The translations under genes were made by a program, and so were the position numbers. From contig NC_063015.1 in the NCBI RefSeq assembly GCF_020509005.1, forward strand, positions 5,318,501 to 5,382,500: a stretch of 64,000 nucleotides of DNA. Reading direction: 5' to 3'. Below, piece by piece: positions 1 through 11,052 of this stretch; position 1 is the stretch's first letter, and the number at the start of each line of letters is the position of its first letter. The DNA comes from Fulvia fulva (taxonomy: Eukaryota; Ascomycota; Dothideomycetes; Mycosphaerellales; Mycosphaerellaceae). Below the pieces are notes generated by a model, which was given only the letters and a program-made list of their open reading frames with translations, made no database searches and was not told where the DNA came from.

Positions 1-239
1 CTTCTTATTTTCGGCACGATCTACACCTCCACATCTACGATGGCGGAAATATCCTTCTTGCCGTTCCGTATCCGTCGGCTCACTGCCCGTCGCAGAAGTC
101 ATTCTATGTAGCGGCACGACCACGTTCAGAGCAACAAGACATATTGTGTGCCATGGCCAGGCTTGGACTGTGGGAGATCTGTGTGAATATATGCTCGACG
201 CCTTCTCTATTGGCCTCTGTCTGCTCAGGTCGTTGAATC

Positions 240-1841
240 TCAGTCTACATCATCGACCCAATCGACCGGCGATTGCATCTCATAACAAGCCTCATCTGCA
301 GCACTGCCTCCCCCGCTTCCTTGGCCTTCCTCCTCCGCCCCCTTATTGATTTTCTCCGCCCTCTCTGCCGCTTCCTCCCTGTCCCATCTCTCTCTGATCT
401 CCCGATGCAAGCGTTCCCTCTCCTCCTCAGTCCTGATGGTTCTCTTATACGTTCCCACCTCCTTGTCGTAATTTGAGTTCACGTTCGCAGCATGCACGAA
501 CTTGCCCTCCTTGATCATGATCCTCAGCTCTCTCAACGCATTCCACACAGTCTTCACTTCCTCCGACCGGGCAATGCCCTCATCGACCTCCCCAGTAACG
601 CCGGTGCGCTTGTTGATCCGATCCGAGTGCCAGCGCGGGATCTCAACCCTGTGAAGGTATCGTTCGAGGGCTGCAAGTTCCTGGAGGTCCTCGTCGAGAC
701 CGATCCAGATCGCGTAGGGATCTTCGGACTCATGGGCGAGGGGCTTGTGGAAGTAAGTTGATTCGAAACCGGCGCCGCGGAGGAAGAAAGTCTTGACCTT
801 GAGTGAGTCTGGCATGTCGCTGAATAGGAACTCGTGCTCGTGTTCGATGTCGGCCATGAACTCAAGTGGAGAGGGGTGGTCCGAGTCGTGGGGTGAGAGG
901 TCGGCCCAGATAGTCTTGTACCCAGCGAACATGTGCTCCCACTCGTCTGGCGTTGGCTTGTACTTCGGAAAGGACATGTCGTTGATACCCGGGAGGTTGG
1001 CTGGATAGATGGGGTTCAAGACTTTGGTGTTCTGAGATGGATGCCAGGGGAAGTACTGGCGACCACCATTTTCCTGGTTGTCAAGGCCCCAGCCTTGTAG
1101 TCGCCAGGCCTTGCGAAGGGCGCGTTCAATGGCGGTGGTCAGAGAAACACCTTTCTGAACGAAGTAGCAGGTGTCGTTCCAGCCGCTCAGAACTTGCCAG
1201 CCGTCCTGCAGTGGAAGGTCACTTGGTACAGCCCCACTGATCTTGGAGAGCATCTCTTCAGCGTCGTCGAGCTGCGTTGTTGCTTCGCGAAGGTGTTTCT
1301 CGGCGACTTCGAGATCGCCCTTCGTGAAGCTGGTCTGGGCAGCACGCAGCGCCCCATGGACGTAGTAGTCTGTCGTGGGACAGATCTCCGCCGACGGCTC
1401 CTTGCGGTTTGGCTCCACGACCAGCTCGCCATCTGTACTGAGAAAGTGGTCATATGCACGAAGACTCGGCTTGTGCTGGAAGATCGCAGCGCACATGAGG
1501 CGCTCTTCTGCATGTAGTAGTCGGATATCTCGTCGCTGTTGGAGCGGCAGAAGATGATACTCTGCTTCGAGGTTCGCGACCTCGCCCTTGAGATATGCGA
1601 TATGCTTCTCGAAGTCCGCAGCAGTCTCCATGGTCGGGCAGATCGGTCTTATGAGCTTCTTGACGGGTGCGGCTTCGATCTTCTCATCTACACGAGACAC
1701 TTCGCTTGCAGGCTGGGGTGTTGGCTCGTCCAGCTTCTGTGGCATATCGTCGCCTAGCAGGTCGATAAGCATCGCGAGGCGGCTCATCTTGGGCTTCTGC
1801 CCTTGACCTGGCTCAGAGGTTGTGACGGTTTGTGTGTTCAT
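240..1841 (-). CDS. hypothetical protein, 533 aa
   Basis: Single uninterrupted reading frame from an ATG at 1841 to a stop at 240. I recognise no family. What can be seen: a low-complexity Pro/Gln/Glu-rich N-terminus (about residues 1-65), a helical charged segment around residues 75-110 and 170-200 that could form coiled coil, an acidic/aromatic central part with many Trp, Phe and Tyr residues (about 205-380), and a highly charged Glu/Arg C-terminal helix (about 455-500) ending in a Gly/Ser linker. No signal peptide or membrane span is apparent, so a soluble intracellular protein is likely. The start lies only 40 bp from a 13-bp minisatellite that would fall in its promoter or 5' leader. The frame is long and free of stops, so it is very probably a real gene. 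Confidence 0.75.
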   Translation of the reverse strand: MNTQTVTTSEPGQGQKPKMSRLAMLIDLLGDDMPQKLDEPTPQPASEVSRVDEKIEAAPVKKLIRPICPTMETAADFEKHIAYLKGEVANLEAEYHLLPLQQRRDIRLLHAEERLMCAAIFQHKPSLRAYDHFLSTDGELVVEPNRKEPSAEICPTTDYYVHGALRAAQTSFTKGDLEVAEKHLREATTQLDDAEEMLSKISGAVPSDLPLQDGWQVLSGWNDTCYFVQKGVSLTTAIERALRKAWRLQGWGLDNQENGGRQYFPWHPSQNTKVLNPIYPANLPGINDMSFPKYKPTPDEWEHMFAGYKTIWADLSPHDSDHPSPLEFMADIEHEHEFLFSDMPDSLKVKTFFLRGAGFESTYFHKPLAHESEDPYAIWIGLDEDLQELAALERYLHRVEIPRWHSDRINKRTGVTGEVDEGIARSEEVKTVWNALRELRIMIKEGKFVHAANVNSNYDKEVGTYKRTIRTEEERERLHREIRERWDREEAAERAEKINKGAEEEGQGSGGGSAADEACYEMQSPVDWVDDVD

Positions 1842-1881
1842 GCTGTCGGTTCCAAGTCTTGTGGTACTTGGTGGTGTTGTC

Positions 1882-2037
1882 TGATGATGTTGTCTGATGA
1901 TGTTGTCTGATGATGTTGTCTGATGATGTTGTCTGATGATGTTGTCTGATGATGTTGTCTGATGATGTTGTCTGATGATGTTGTCTGATGATGTTGTCTG
2001 ATGATGTTGTCTGATGATGTTGTCTGATGATGTTGTC
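1882..2037. repeat. 13-bp minisatellite, 12 perfect copies
   Basis: The unit TGATGATGTTGTC repeats exactly 12 times (156 bp). It sits immediately upstream of the start of the 533-aa gene read on the minus strand. It is followed (2035-2083) by a second, imperfect two-copy repeat containing TGGTGTTGATAGCTGGTGG. Confidence 0.97.
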
Positions 2038-2083
2038 TGGTGTTGATAGCTGGTGGCGATGTCTGGTGTTGATAGCTGGTGGT

Positions 2084-2661
2084 GTCGGTGGTGATACTTG
2101 ATGCTACTCGGTAGTACTCAAGTATGTTGGAGACTGTCGAATATGTAATTTCAGCGAAAAGACAGCGGCTTAGGAAGCCATCATGCAGGCTTGAGGACTC
2201 GCGGCTTTGAGGACGAGGTGGCTCGAGCCCAAAGTCTAAAGCCAAATGAATGATAAACACGCCTTCTGATTGGTTCGCGTGTTTCCGGCTTGTCATGTGA
2301 TACATCACAAGCACCTACTTTGCGGATTAAGACCACCGAGACGTCGTTCGTGTCGCGATATCCAGCGAGGATCAACATCTGGCGTGTGATGACACTACTT
2401 CAAGTGCGTGGAGCATTCACCGAAAGCATGCACCGTATATAGAAAGTGCACGAAGACATATATCTGTAATGTCGCGAAGCAAAGGTGGGCACATGGCATC
2501 TGCTATATAGCAGGGCGAACGTTTGCTTGTTCTTTGAGGAAAGGAAGATGCGATCGGGCGTGCAACAAGTTCTCAGGTACATGTCGCTATATCTGATCAA
2601 CACAGCAAGCCCGGGGCGCTGTGCCTGGCCAGGCGCTAGCTCCAGCACATACATGTACCAC
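2084..2661. other. intergenic, no gene seen
   Basis: Lies between the 5' side of the 533-aa gene and the 3' end of the 226-codon minus-strand frame. Only short ORFs without family features are present. It probably contains the 533-aa gene's upstream region and the 3' UTR of the neighbour. Confidence 0.5.
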
Positions 2662-3342
2662 TCAAATCATGACAACCTCCATCTCATACTTCTCCGGCAA
2701 TCTCTCCTCAAATAACAACCCCATCGGAAACGTGCCCACGACAAAACACTTATTCACAAAGTCCTGCACAGTCCCTCTCAAGATCACCGCGGCACCTGGA
2801 TACTGCCTCTCAATCTCTGGCGTAGGCCGACAAAACATATCCCCATTCTTCAGCTTGCAGATGTGTTGCAGAGCATCGACGTAGTCCTTCGCTCCCGTAA
2901 AGTCTGCTTGTTTTGATCCTCTCGGCATGAGGAGTCTCATCGTCGTAGCTTCGAGAGCATCAACAGTGCCGTAGATCGAGACGCAGAGATTGGAGCCGCC
3001 TTCGTTGGGGAACTCGAGGCCTTTTGGGAAGTTTGTCTCGTGGGAAGGCTCAGTGGCGATGAAATCGGCGATATTGTTGGCATAGGTTGAGATGAAGGAC
3101 AGACGGCGGCCAAGTTTCGACAGGCGGCGTCCTTCAGTCGCGGGTGCGGGATCGCCGGTTAATCTTGTAGAAGCTATAGACTCGCCGGCAAAGTTCCAAT
3201 TCGTCGACCACGAGTATGCTCTGCTTATTCGTGACTGTCGCTGACTCTTCCGCTTGATACCTTCCGCCTCGAGCCGTTCATCTTCGGGTACTGATGCGTG
3301 TGCGCATTGGTTCTGCCTAGGATCTGGTATGCCCTGGTCCAC
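2662..3342 (-). CDS. hypothetical protein, 5' end unresolved
   Basis: An open frame of 226 codons ends at 2662. No ATG exists near its 5' end: the frame begins with GTG right after a TTAG at the 5' side (3343 upward), which looks like an intron acceptor, so at least one upstream exon is probably missing from this call. The N-terminal part is basic and Ser/Arg-rich (about residues 20-80). The C-terminal 130 residues look globular and include several conserved-looking hydrophobic stretches. I recognise no domain. Without a clear start it could also be an aged or partial gene. Confidence 0.5.
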   Translation of the reverse strand: MDQGIPDPRQNQCAHASVPEDERLEAEGIKRKSQRQSRISRAYSWSTNWNFAGESIASTRLTGDPAPATEGRRLSKLGRRLSFISTYANNIADFIATEPSHETNFPKGLEFPNEGGSNLCVSIYGTVDALEATTMRLLMPRGSKQADFTGAKDYVDALQHICKLKNGDMFCRPTPEIERQYPGAAVILRGTVQDFVNKCFVVGTFPMGLLFEERLPEKYEMEVVMI

Positions 3343-4224
3343 CTAAGACACGTCTGAGACACACATGAGGAAGCACCGCCTCAACGTCATCAATGTTCGC
3401 TGAACCTTGGTACGACTGCATCTCTCACACGTGTGTGGTGTGATAGACGGTGACAGAGGTCCGGTGGCCCAATGTGATCAAGACTTCAGCATCCCGGTGC
3501 CAGATGTCGTTTGATGATGCTCGAGTTGCTTCGGCGATCGCTTGAGGGGGCGGTACGCCGGTGAGGGTATTTCTGACAGGACATATATGGTCCAAGCAAC
3601 AGCAAAGCTCACCACATCTCAAATATTCGTCGTGAGAGTCGTGTGCATGTCCTTCTATGTGCGTGCCTCAGCTTTGGCAGCGTCGTGGGCATGAGCTGCC
3701 ATCACGCACTGTGCCAGCCTCTGACAAGTGCCACTCCCACGCCATGCGGCACTTGCGAGGGTGTGTGAATGGAAAGCATCAAGGTGATGGGGTTACACAG
3801 ATTGATACTGTGTTGAAATCGCTTCACAGTCTGTTGTTGATGTTGGAGGAATGTTGTGAGAAGGTTCAATAAACGTGAAGGAAGCTGCGAAATGTGAATG
3901 CGGTGGCATAACGCCTTCAGTACCAGACTTCATGCTCACGTGCAGCTTCTAAGACTTCGTTCGGGAAGGTACAATTCCAGCAGTTGATCGTATGCTTGAT
4001 CGCAAGACATGTCAACACATATCCCAATTGTGACAGTAGCAGAGCAGGAGCGCGATGAAAAAGATCGTGAAGCATCGGTTGCAGTAATGAAAAATCTTCT
4101 TCTCGAGGTATCTGGTGTGGTATCAAATCTATCCGGCTCTCTATGCCCGCCCCATCGCTAAACCCAGCACTTTTTTGTACAAAAACATCGTCCATGCATG
4201 CGTGCATCATAATCTCATAACATC
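3343..4224. other. intergenic, no gene seen
   Basis: About 880 bp without a convincing coding region. The right part is probably the 3' UTR of the phosphate symporter; the left part may hold the missing 5' exon(s) and promoter of the 226-codon gene. Confidence 0.5.
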
Positions 4225-6074
4225 TTAGTTCCAGTGTGGCGCGTTAAGCACCAGACCCATCAGCACACCTGCAAGAGTACCAGCAATCGGGATGGTCATA
4301 ATCCAGGAGAAGACAAGGAGACCGACTCGCTGGAAGTTGACTGCTTTCCAGGTACCGTTGCAGAGACCGACACCGACGGTGGCGCCAGTGATGCACATCG
4401 AGGTAGAGACTGGGAGGGAGAATTGCGAGAAGATGAGGACCGTGACGGCGGCACCCATCTCCATGGAGCAACCTCTGCTGGGGGAGTGGTAGGTGATCTT
4501 GTTGCCCATGACCTTCATGATGTTGTAGCCGTAGGTGATGAGACCGAGGGAGATGACGCCGGAGAGGACAGCGAGTTGCCAGACTGGGACTGGAGCCTTG
4601 GAGGCAGCAGCCTCGCCGGTCTTCCAAGCGGTGTAAATGACAGCCCATGGACCGACAGCGTTACCGATGTCATTGGCACCGTGGGCGAAAGAGGCGGTGC
4701 AGGCGGTGAGGACTTGGACGAAGGAGTACAGGTGCTCGACCTCGTTGGGGTACTTCTTGGCGTGGCCGTAGACGCGAGCCATGCGGTCACCTTCGGGAGT
4801 GCCGTGGATACCGGATTGAGCAGCGTGGATGTCGTAGTGCACACCGTAGAGGGCACCGACAACGATCATGGCGGGAATGCACTTGAGGAAGATCTTCATG
4901 TTCTTGACTTCGTAGATCTCACCTGGGCCCATTGGATTATCGTGGAGAAGGCGCATGGCCCAACCCATTGGTCCCTTGCCTTGACGGAGCTTGCGGTGGA
5001 GACGCCCCTGGCCCTCGGCGCGGAGCTTCTTGTAGTCAACTGGAGCAGCGATGACCTCAGCCTGAGCGAGAGACTTCTCGTTGACCTCGTTTGGAGTCAT
5101 GTCGGAGCCGACGCGGGTGATCTCGGTCTCGGCGGTGATCTGGTCGTCATCGTCCTGGACAACGGCGTAGTTGCGGACCTTGGCGACGGTGGCATCAGCT
5201 GGTGCTGGACGGCGGAAGAGGAGTGGGCCCTGGAAGATGTGGTACCACTTGAGGGTGTAGTCCTTCTTGAGGACGACGCAGTGGACGTATGGCACGAAGA
5301 AGAGTGCGGCGAGGACTGCGAGACCGAAGCCAGTACCCATGGTGACGGAGACGATGAACCATGTTGGCTTTTTGTTGAGCTTGAGGTTTGGCGATCCCTT
5401 GTAGACGATGGAGAGCGTGCAGAGGGTACCGGCGATGAGGAAGAAGAATGGCGACGACCAGACAGCCCATGGCACTGGGTTGGTGCGCATGTGGACGACG
5501 AGCTTGATGAGCATGTAGATGGTGGCTCCGAAGCCAGCGGCAATGGCTGGAGCCATACCGAGACCAGCGAAGATGGCACCGAGACCCTTGCCGCCGTTCC
5601 AGCCCCATTGGACCTTGTCGGCACCAGCAACTGCAACACCGACACCAGCGACTGCGGAGATGAGCGAGTAGGTGGAGGAGACGTGGGCGGAGTGGCGCGT
5701 GCACCACATGACCCAGATGGAGGCACCGGCGAGAGCGCATGTAAAGGCGAGCATCTGCACACCGGCGTTGCCCTGGAAGACGTCGTTTGGAATGATGCCG
5801 TTCTTGATGGTGTCTGCAGTTCGTGCACCGACTGTGATGGCGCCTACCATCTCGAAGATGGTGGCCAAGACCATGGCCCATCGGTAGGAGATGGAGCGGG
5901 AGGAGACGGAGGTAGCCCAGGCGTTGGCGACATCGTCTGGTGGGAGTGTTAGATGCGGTCAGGTGGTGGTCGAGTGGATTGCTGGCACTTACTGGCACCG
6001 TTGTTGTAGGCATCGAGCATGGCAAAGAAGGTGCCAATGGCGAAGACATAGTCGTACTGCGAGAGGACGGGCAT
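4225..6074 (-). CDS. PHO89: Na+/phosphate symporter (PiT family, PHO89/pho-4 type)
   Basis: Plasma-membrane transporter expected to import inorganic phosphate with Na+ at low phosphate. Two exons: 5993-6074 and 4225-5936, with a 56-bp intron (5937-5992; GTAAGT..CCAG, phase 1), giving 597 aa. The N-terminal family signature GANDVANAWATSVSSRS is split by the intron; the C-terminal copy FAHGANDIGNAVGPWAVIY lies near residue 425. Both inverted repeats of the PiT fold are therefore present, with hydrophobic spans on both sides of a large hydrophilic loop (about residues 260-370), as in fungal members. The spliced start MPVLSQYDYVFAIG matches the usual N-terminus. No stop or frame problem is seen, so it should be functional. 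Expression is probably phosphate-regulated (family knowledge). Confidence 0.95.
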
Positions 6075-6921
6075 TGCGGCGGTCCTGCTGAACGATTGAC
6101 TGAAGACTGACTACTGGTGTGGTAGTAGTGACTGGAGGGCGTGATCAGTCGATGATCGAAGTACTGTCGTGCTGTGGAGGAGTGTGCTGCTGGTGTGTGC
6201 TGCCGAGAGTACACCGGGTGGTGCTGGCCTCCCCTTTTATCTGGACAGGCCTGTGGGCAACTTGCAGAATCTGCACTACTGACTACTCCTCTCGCGCCCG
6301 AGCAGGCAGCGTGGTGAAGGCTCCAGCCTCCAGGGCTGAGGCTATGCCCATCACCCACGGCTGTTCTTCCCAACATGTTCTAGAGGGCGACGGGAAAGTA
6401 CGATCTTAGCCCACCAGAAGCGCTAGAAGAAGAGATGCGCGGGAGAGGTGAAGGATGGGCGGGTGGGAGTGGGTGTGAGGCAGGCGAGAGGCACAGACGA
6501 AGCTTCACCAGCGGAGCGGCCTCGTCTGGCTGGCGGAAGAGGTGCTTGGCGGCGCACCCCCCGGTCGCGGTCGCTTGGCTCGTAGCGCTTCTCCGCGTTT
6601 CAAGACCAATGAGGCAGCCACGTGTGCGCTTTCTGCTCCATGTCTCGCTCTCTCTCCGCAGCTTCGCTGGCAGCGCTCACTCTGCCTGCACACGACCTCG
6701 CCGCCGCCGCCTCTCCTTCCGGCTGCAGCTCCGGCCCCGTCTCTCCAGAATGTCACTGCCAAGTGCACTTGATGCGGGCGTCACCCACGTGCGAGCAGGA
6801 AGGCGCCCACAGGACCACCAATTGCTGCGACGGTGGAGGATGGTGGGAGTGATGCGTCACACGGAAGATTCTGCATGGGACGACGTCGCGACAGGAAACA
6901 GCCAGGACACGTTCTAGACTC
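6075..6921. other. promoter region and proposed rearrangement edge
   Basis: Upstream region of the phosphate symporter; no gene recognised. At its right edge (6921/6922) homology to the GH10 xylanase begins abruptly. The 7-mer CGTTCTA at 6910-6916 equals the outermost bases (including the TA) of the TIR element found at 17,336-24,804, which is suggestive but short. Confidence 0.45.
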
Positions 6922-7872
6922 CTTGTCAGAGACACCCTGGAATAGCCAAAGTCAGCAAGGCGCACGTTAACATCTCGAGCGCAAGTGCCTACTCACCCAA
7001 GTCGTCATGCCGATACATCTCTTGACAGCGTGGCAGCTTGCAGCAACTCGCTCAAACGCCTTCTTCTGCACCTGCAACTTCGCTGGCGTGGACGCTGTCT
7101 TCATGCGCACATCGACTTCAGTGTACGCGACATCGACGCCTCGGCTGGTGTACATGTCCAACGCCTTCTCCAGTACGGCCTGATCTGGAACAACACCTGG
7201 CGCTGTAGGCGTAGCTTCCGAAGCCAGATGAGCTTGCAGACCGACACCCTTGATCTTCACACCGTAGTGCCATCTTCATTGAGAGCTGACAAGTCAGGTC
7301 AGCGTTGGATCCGTCCGAAAGAACGAAGCAGATCTGACTCACCTTCATTGACAACCTCCCACCGGGTACACCTGCACTTGTACCTGCCAGCAAGAGCTTG
7401 AATATGCTCCTTCATCACCTGGATCAAGGTGGCATGGTCGAAACCACCTTCAGACACCCAAGTCGGGAGCTGGCTATGCCAAACCAAGTTATGGCAATGT
7501 ATCTGGATGCCGTGCGAAGTGGCATAGTCGACGTATCGATCGGCATCTGCGAAGCTGGAGTTGCCACGGGATGGCTCGGTGACTTCCCACTTTTGAGCAT
7601 TCTCGGGGGTGATGCTGCGAATCGTGTCAGCTGTCTTGCAAAGGCCTGGCAGTCAAGGACTGAAATACGCACGAGTTGAAGTCGTTCTTGTTGCTATAGA
7701 TCGCTGCTTCAGCTGAGTCGTTTCAAAACGTCACAGCCGTACCGATGAAGGACCTGCCCTTGGCACGCATCGCATTCGCGAGACCGTCAGACTTGGAGCC
7801 ACGAGTGGGATTCGCCACGACAGTGGTGGCAGTAGCCAGAAGACTGGAGCTGAGCAAAGTCGAGAAGTGCAC
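6922..7872 (-). pseudogene. GH10 endo-1,4-beta-xylanase, 5' part only
   Basis: Family GH10 enzymes cleave xylan outside the cell. Exons can be rebuilt at 7673-7872, 7343-7614, 6997-7285 and 6922-6936, with introns of 58, 57 and 60 bp (for example GTGAGT..GTCAG). Landmarks are clear: a signal-like start, SITPENAQKWEVTEPSRG, LVWHSQLPTWV, the acid/base Glu in WEVVNE, VGLQAHL, and the nucleophile Glu in TEVDVR. Four defects are visible. The likely start codon is now GTG (7870-7872). An in-frame TGA lies at 7723-7725. About 50-60 codons expected between NEDGT and GVKIKGVGL are missing, leaving a frameshift and a stop at 7257-7259. Homology ends after GVSDK at 6922. The catalytic domain cannot be completed from here. 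The missing C-terminus matches 24,805-24,939. Confidence 0.9.
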
Positions 7873-9154
7873 GGCGTCAATGATGTTACGGTTCGATGGT
7901 GTGCCCTGGAACACGAGCCCACGATCTTTCGAGGCGAGCATGATGTATACACCTCAACAGCGGCTATGTCGCATCCGCTACCCCAGCGTGTCTGGACTGC
8001 TGTTCATGGTCTTTAGCCGGTCCATATTGATCCTCAGGGCCCAGCCAGTCTGGGGAAGCGATCTGGGGAGTGTAGCCGAGATGTCATTACCCGGCTTGCT
8101 TCCTTCCTATTTGGGAATGCTGGTCTATAAGATGGTCTTGCATCTGCATACATGTACAGACTCATTGACATCAGTATCGATCTGGAGCCTAGGAGAGCTT
8201 TCCCGGCGGCTCAATAGGCGGATGGTGATATGGGCTGTCTACTTTCTGATCGAGTTGACGATAATATTTAGACTGGTTTTGTCTGCGAGCATGACTTATT
8301 GGTCCGGCCATGTGTTGCGACAGGCGGGACTGGAAGGCTGGTGCGATTCTTGAGACAGACGTCTTATCCTCTCGGGTGTACACACGGATTTGGCACTTCA
8401 AGGGCAGAGACGACATCGTCTTTCTTGACACAACGTACCAGTCGAAGATCTTGATCTTACCAAACCCCGTGGACATCTCTCGAGAATGTTATTGGCATGG
8501 AGTCGAGGAAGCTCTTGAAGGCCTTGCTGCCAGAAGATCTACATATTTCATCAACTTTCAGCTCCCAGTGGCTCGCTAAGATCTTGGTCGCCACTACGGT
8601 GAGTATCGGAGCATCGCTGTGTCTCTGGGTCGAAGGTCTTCTTGCTCCAACTCAAGATCGTCAGGCAGCTCACGAGGAGAACCACAGATGACAGCTTCGG
8701 GCTCCTTGTTTGCCGTTCCTTGCACCACAGTTTCCGCATCCTCGCGTCGCCTTTCTCCGGTCTCGCAAGCGTCACGGCATACTGAGCAGACCGGCCTCGA
8801 GTACTTGTTCTCGTAGTGCTAGGTCATCCTCATGGTTGCAGCTAAGGGTATGTTCGTCCTTGTCCTCGAGAAAGAAACAATGTTGATGACTAAGATTGAG
8901 GACACGTCGTGTGTTTGCGCGTGTGTACGGTAATGTAGAGGTCAGCGCTGCGGCCCGCAATCTTCACTGGAGTCCTCATTCTCAAAGTACATATATACGA
9001 TGTGCACTGCTTGTGAGCTCGAGCAACGCACGTGATTCCAGCTCAGCTGCACATGCAGGGTTCATGCTAGTTTGAGGCCAGGCAGACCAAACGCCACGCG
9101 AAAGACAAGCTTTTGACACTACACCTTCAACATACAAACGACCGACCACTCAAC
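7873..9154. other. intergenic, no gene seen
   Basis: About 1.3 kb between the dead xylanase and the next + strand gene. Only short unrelated frames on both strands; no domain, RNA or repeat recognised. Contains the former xylanase promoter and the promoter of the 9,155 gene. Confidence 0.5.
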
Positions 9155-10303
9155 ATGGCCCTCCAACTCCAGCAAGATGAGGTGCCGAGAATCAGCACCA
9201 AGCATCCGGCGCTTGATGACTTCTGCGCACAGTTACAACGAGACGCAGCGGCGAAGAAGCAGAAGACAGTCGAGCGCGAGAAGCAACGCGAGGATGCTCG
9301 GAAGTGCAGGAACCTACGGGGCGACAAGGAGGACGCGCAGAAGATGCCACAAGAAGTACTCGACCTCATCGTGACTTGGGCCATGCCGAAAGCCATCATC
9401 GTCGCGATTCGACACGATACGAACATTCAGCCGACCATCGTCAATTGGGATTATTTCAAACTGACCCTGCAGCTCATGCGTGTGAGTCGCGGAACCATGG
9501 AGGATGGCTTGAAGCACGTGGCAAAGAACATTGTCTTGCGCATCGACGTGACAAAGTCTCTGTCGCAGACCAGATACGAGCACGACGAGCGAGCCTTTCT
9601 ACCAGCCCACGTGCAATCATTGGGTCGAGCTCATCAGACTTCCAAGGCAAGCTTCAGCCTCCTGAAGCACATCACCACTCTACAAGTCCAAGACATGAGA
9701 CTTCTCGATCTCAACTACACAGACGACCAGAAGATCTGGGAGGACAAAGCGCCTAAGGGCTCGTCAGACTTCCACAATCGCTATCTTCTTCGCTACACCA
9801 ACTCATACGCTACTCCGCAGACGAACGGCGGCACGTTCAAACACATCTCCTTCAAGGTCGAGAAATTTTCTCTTTCCATGGAACCTCAACCGGCCCATCC
9901 GAACGCCCTACCAATCATGCACCTCGTTGCAGGGGCATTCGGAGTCCCCAGGAAGCTCTCTGCACTCACGATAGCGACGCTTCGGGCGCACGCGGTTGTG
10001 AGGGCCAACAACACGGCCAACTTTCATTGGTATTTGCGGAACCCCATGCGCGGCGCAATCGGCCATGAATACGACGACATCACCGCATACGCACTAAGAG
10101 CTTCGGCTGTTCCTGCTGTCTGGGACCAGAGTAAGGTGGAAAGTCTTCCTGGCGTTCCCAACTTTTGCGTCGTGCTTTGGGGTCTGCGCAAGACGGCAGC
10201 TCTTTACGAGAAGTACAAGGAGACTGGGGAGTGGGAGATTTACGAGCCTGAGGTCACAGAGGAGGTAGAATCTTCGGGCGAGGACGAGGCGCAGGACAAT
10301 TAG
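9155..10303 (+). CDS. hypothetical F-box-like protein, 382 aa
   Basis: Start chosen at the ATG at 9155 because the 5' extension of the frame has no ATG. The N-terminal 65 residues are strongly charged and helical (Lys/Glu/Arg/Gln), likely coiled coil. Residues about 66-85 (KMPQEVLDLIVTWAMP) resemble the first helices of F-box or 2EXR-type motifs common in fungal orphan families. The rest is globular, and the C-terminal 20 residues are acidic. No signal peptide or membrane span. If it is an F-box protein it would act as an SCF ubiquitin-ligase adaptor, but only this short motif supports that. The frame is intact with one exon. Confidence 0.65.
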   Translation: MALQLQQDEVPRISTKHPALDDFCAQLQRDAAAKKQKTVEREKQREDARKCRNLRGDKEDAQKMPQEVLDLIVTWAMPKAIIVAIRHDTNIQPTIVNWDYFKLTLQLMRVSRGTMEDGLKHVAKNIVLRIDVTKSLSQTRYEHDERAFLPAHVQSLGRAHQTSKASFSLLKHITTLQVQDMRLLDLNYTDDQKIWEDKAPKGSSDFHNRYLLRYTNSYATPQTNGGTFKHISFKVEKFSLSMEPQPAHPNALPIMHLVAGAFGVPRKLSALTIATLRAHAVVRANNTANFHWYLRNPMRGAIGHEYDDITAYALRASAVPAVWDQSKVESLPGVPNFCVVLWGLRKTAALYEKYKETGEWEIYEPEVTEEVESSGEDEAQDN

Positions 10304-10755
10304 GATTGAAGTATGAAAGGCCCGACGTAATAGACCAAGGAGTCAGTATGTCAGGAGTAGGGACGCTATCCAGGTGATGGAAGCCATCTTCTGTCCCGTG
10401 TTATTGCATCTGCGGCGGTAGATGCATGGCGAACGGTCAAGTACTGCCACAGGATCCGCAGTGCTTCTCGTAGTGCACGCGAGTGACAGATACACTCACA
10501 TTCTACTCGGTGACTCTCACGTGTTTGCAACGCAACCTCTTCACTGGTGAACTCTTGGCATTCACATGTCAGCGTGAGAAGCAGTTCACAACATGGTCCA
10601 CACACAACACACGGGAGTCTGAATAACCGCGAAATCACAGTCCTACTTATCGCTTACAGGATCTCTTGTCCACCCGACTCACAACCCCGTCGTCTCGTCT
10701 CACCCCACGTCTTCAGTCTCCACCACCATCACCCCAGAACACTCCATACACGACA
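10304..10755. other. intergenic, no gene seen
   Basis: Spacer and promoter between two + strand genes. The 90 bp before 10756 are C-rich (pyrimidine tracts), as is common upstream of fungal start codons. Confidence 0.5.
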
Positions 10756-11052
10756 ATGTTCCTCCTCGGCAGCCGTGAGGACCGCGCACATCGACGCTTG
10801 CTAGCACGGTACCGCGATGCTACCGCTCGTGTCGCCGCGGCTCAGCAGAAAGTCAGCGAAGCAGTGACCCGCTACAATGAAGCTCTGGCCTGGGCTACCT
10901 ATCGCGAGCAAGTTGAGGATGCGAAGGAGATCATGATCGAGGCTGATAGGAAAGCTGACAAGGTGATGGAGCTGGAGTATAGGGTGCGACGGGAGCTGGA
11001 TGCGGTGGCTTTGGTGAGAGGTAGCAAACATGCAAGTGAAGCAATTACATGA
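10756..11052 (+). CDS. small coiled-coil protein, 98 aa
   Basis: The ATG at 10756 follows a pyrimidine-rich leader with ACAATG context. The protein is mostly helical: Ala/Glu/Arg/Lys-rich from residue 8 to about 85 with heptad-like spacing, so a coiled coil is probable. No signal peptide or known domain. It could be a genuine small orphan gene or an unspliced piece of a larger one; no clear donor or acceptor forces the second view. Confidence 0.5.
   Translation: MFLLGSREDRAHRRLLARYRDATARVAAAQQKVSEAVTRYNEALAWATYREQVEDAKEIMIEADRKADKVMELEYRVRRELDAVALVRGSKHASEAIT

Noticed and set aside
4234..5952. 572-codon open frame on the + strand antisense to the phosphate symporter
   Set aside because: It mirrors the C/G-ending codon use of the real gene, is mostly Asp/Glu/Gly/Val/Trp, and has no domain. 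The symporter on the other strand has both family signatures.
7745..8353. 202-codon + strand frame opposite the xylanase relic
   Set aside because: Half of it is the antisense of the GH10 exon and the rest has no recognisable features.
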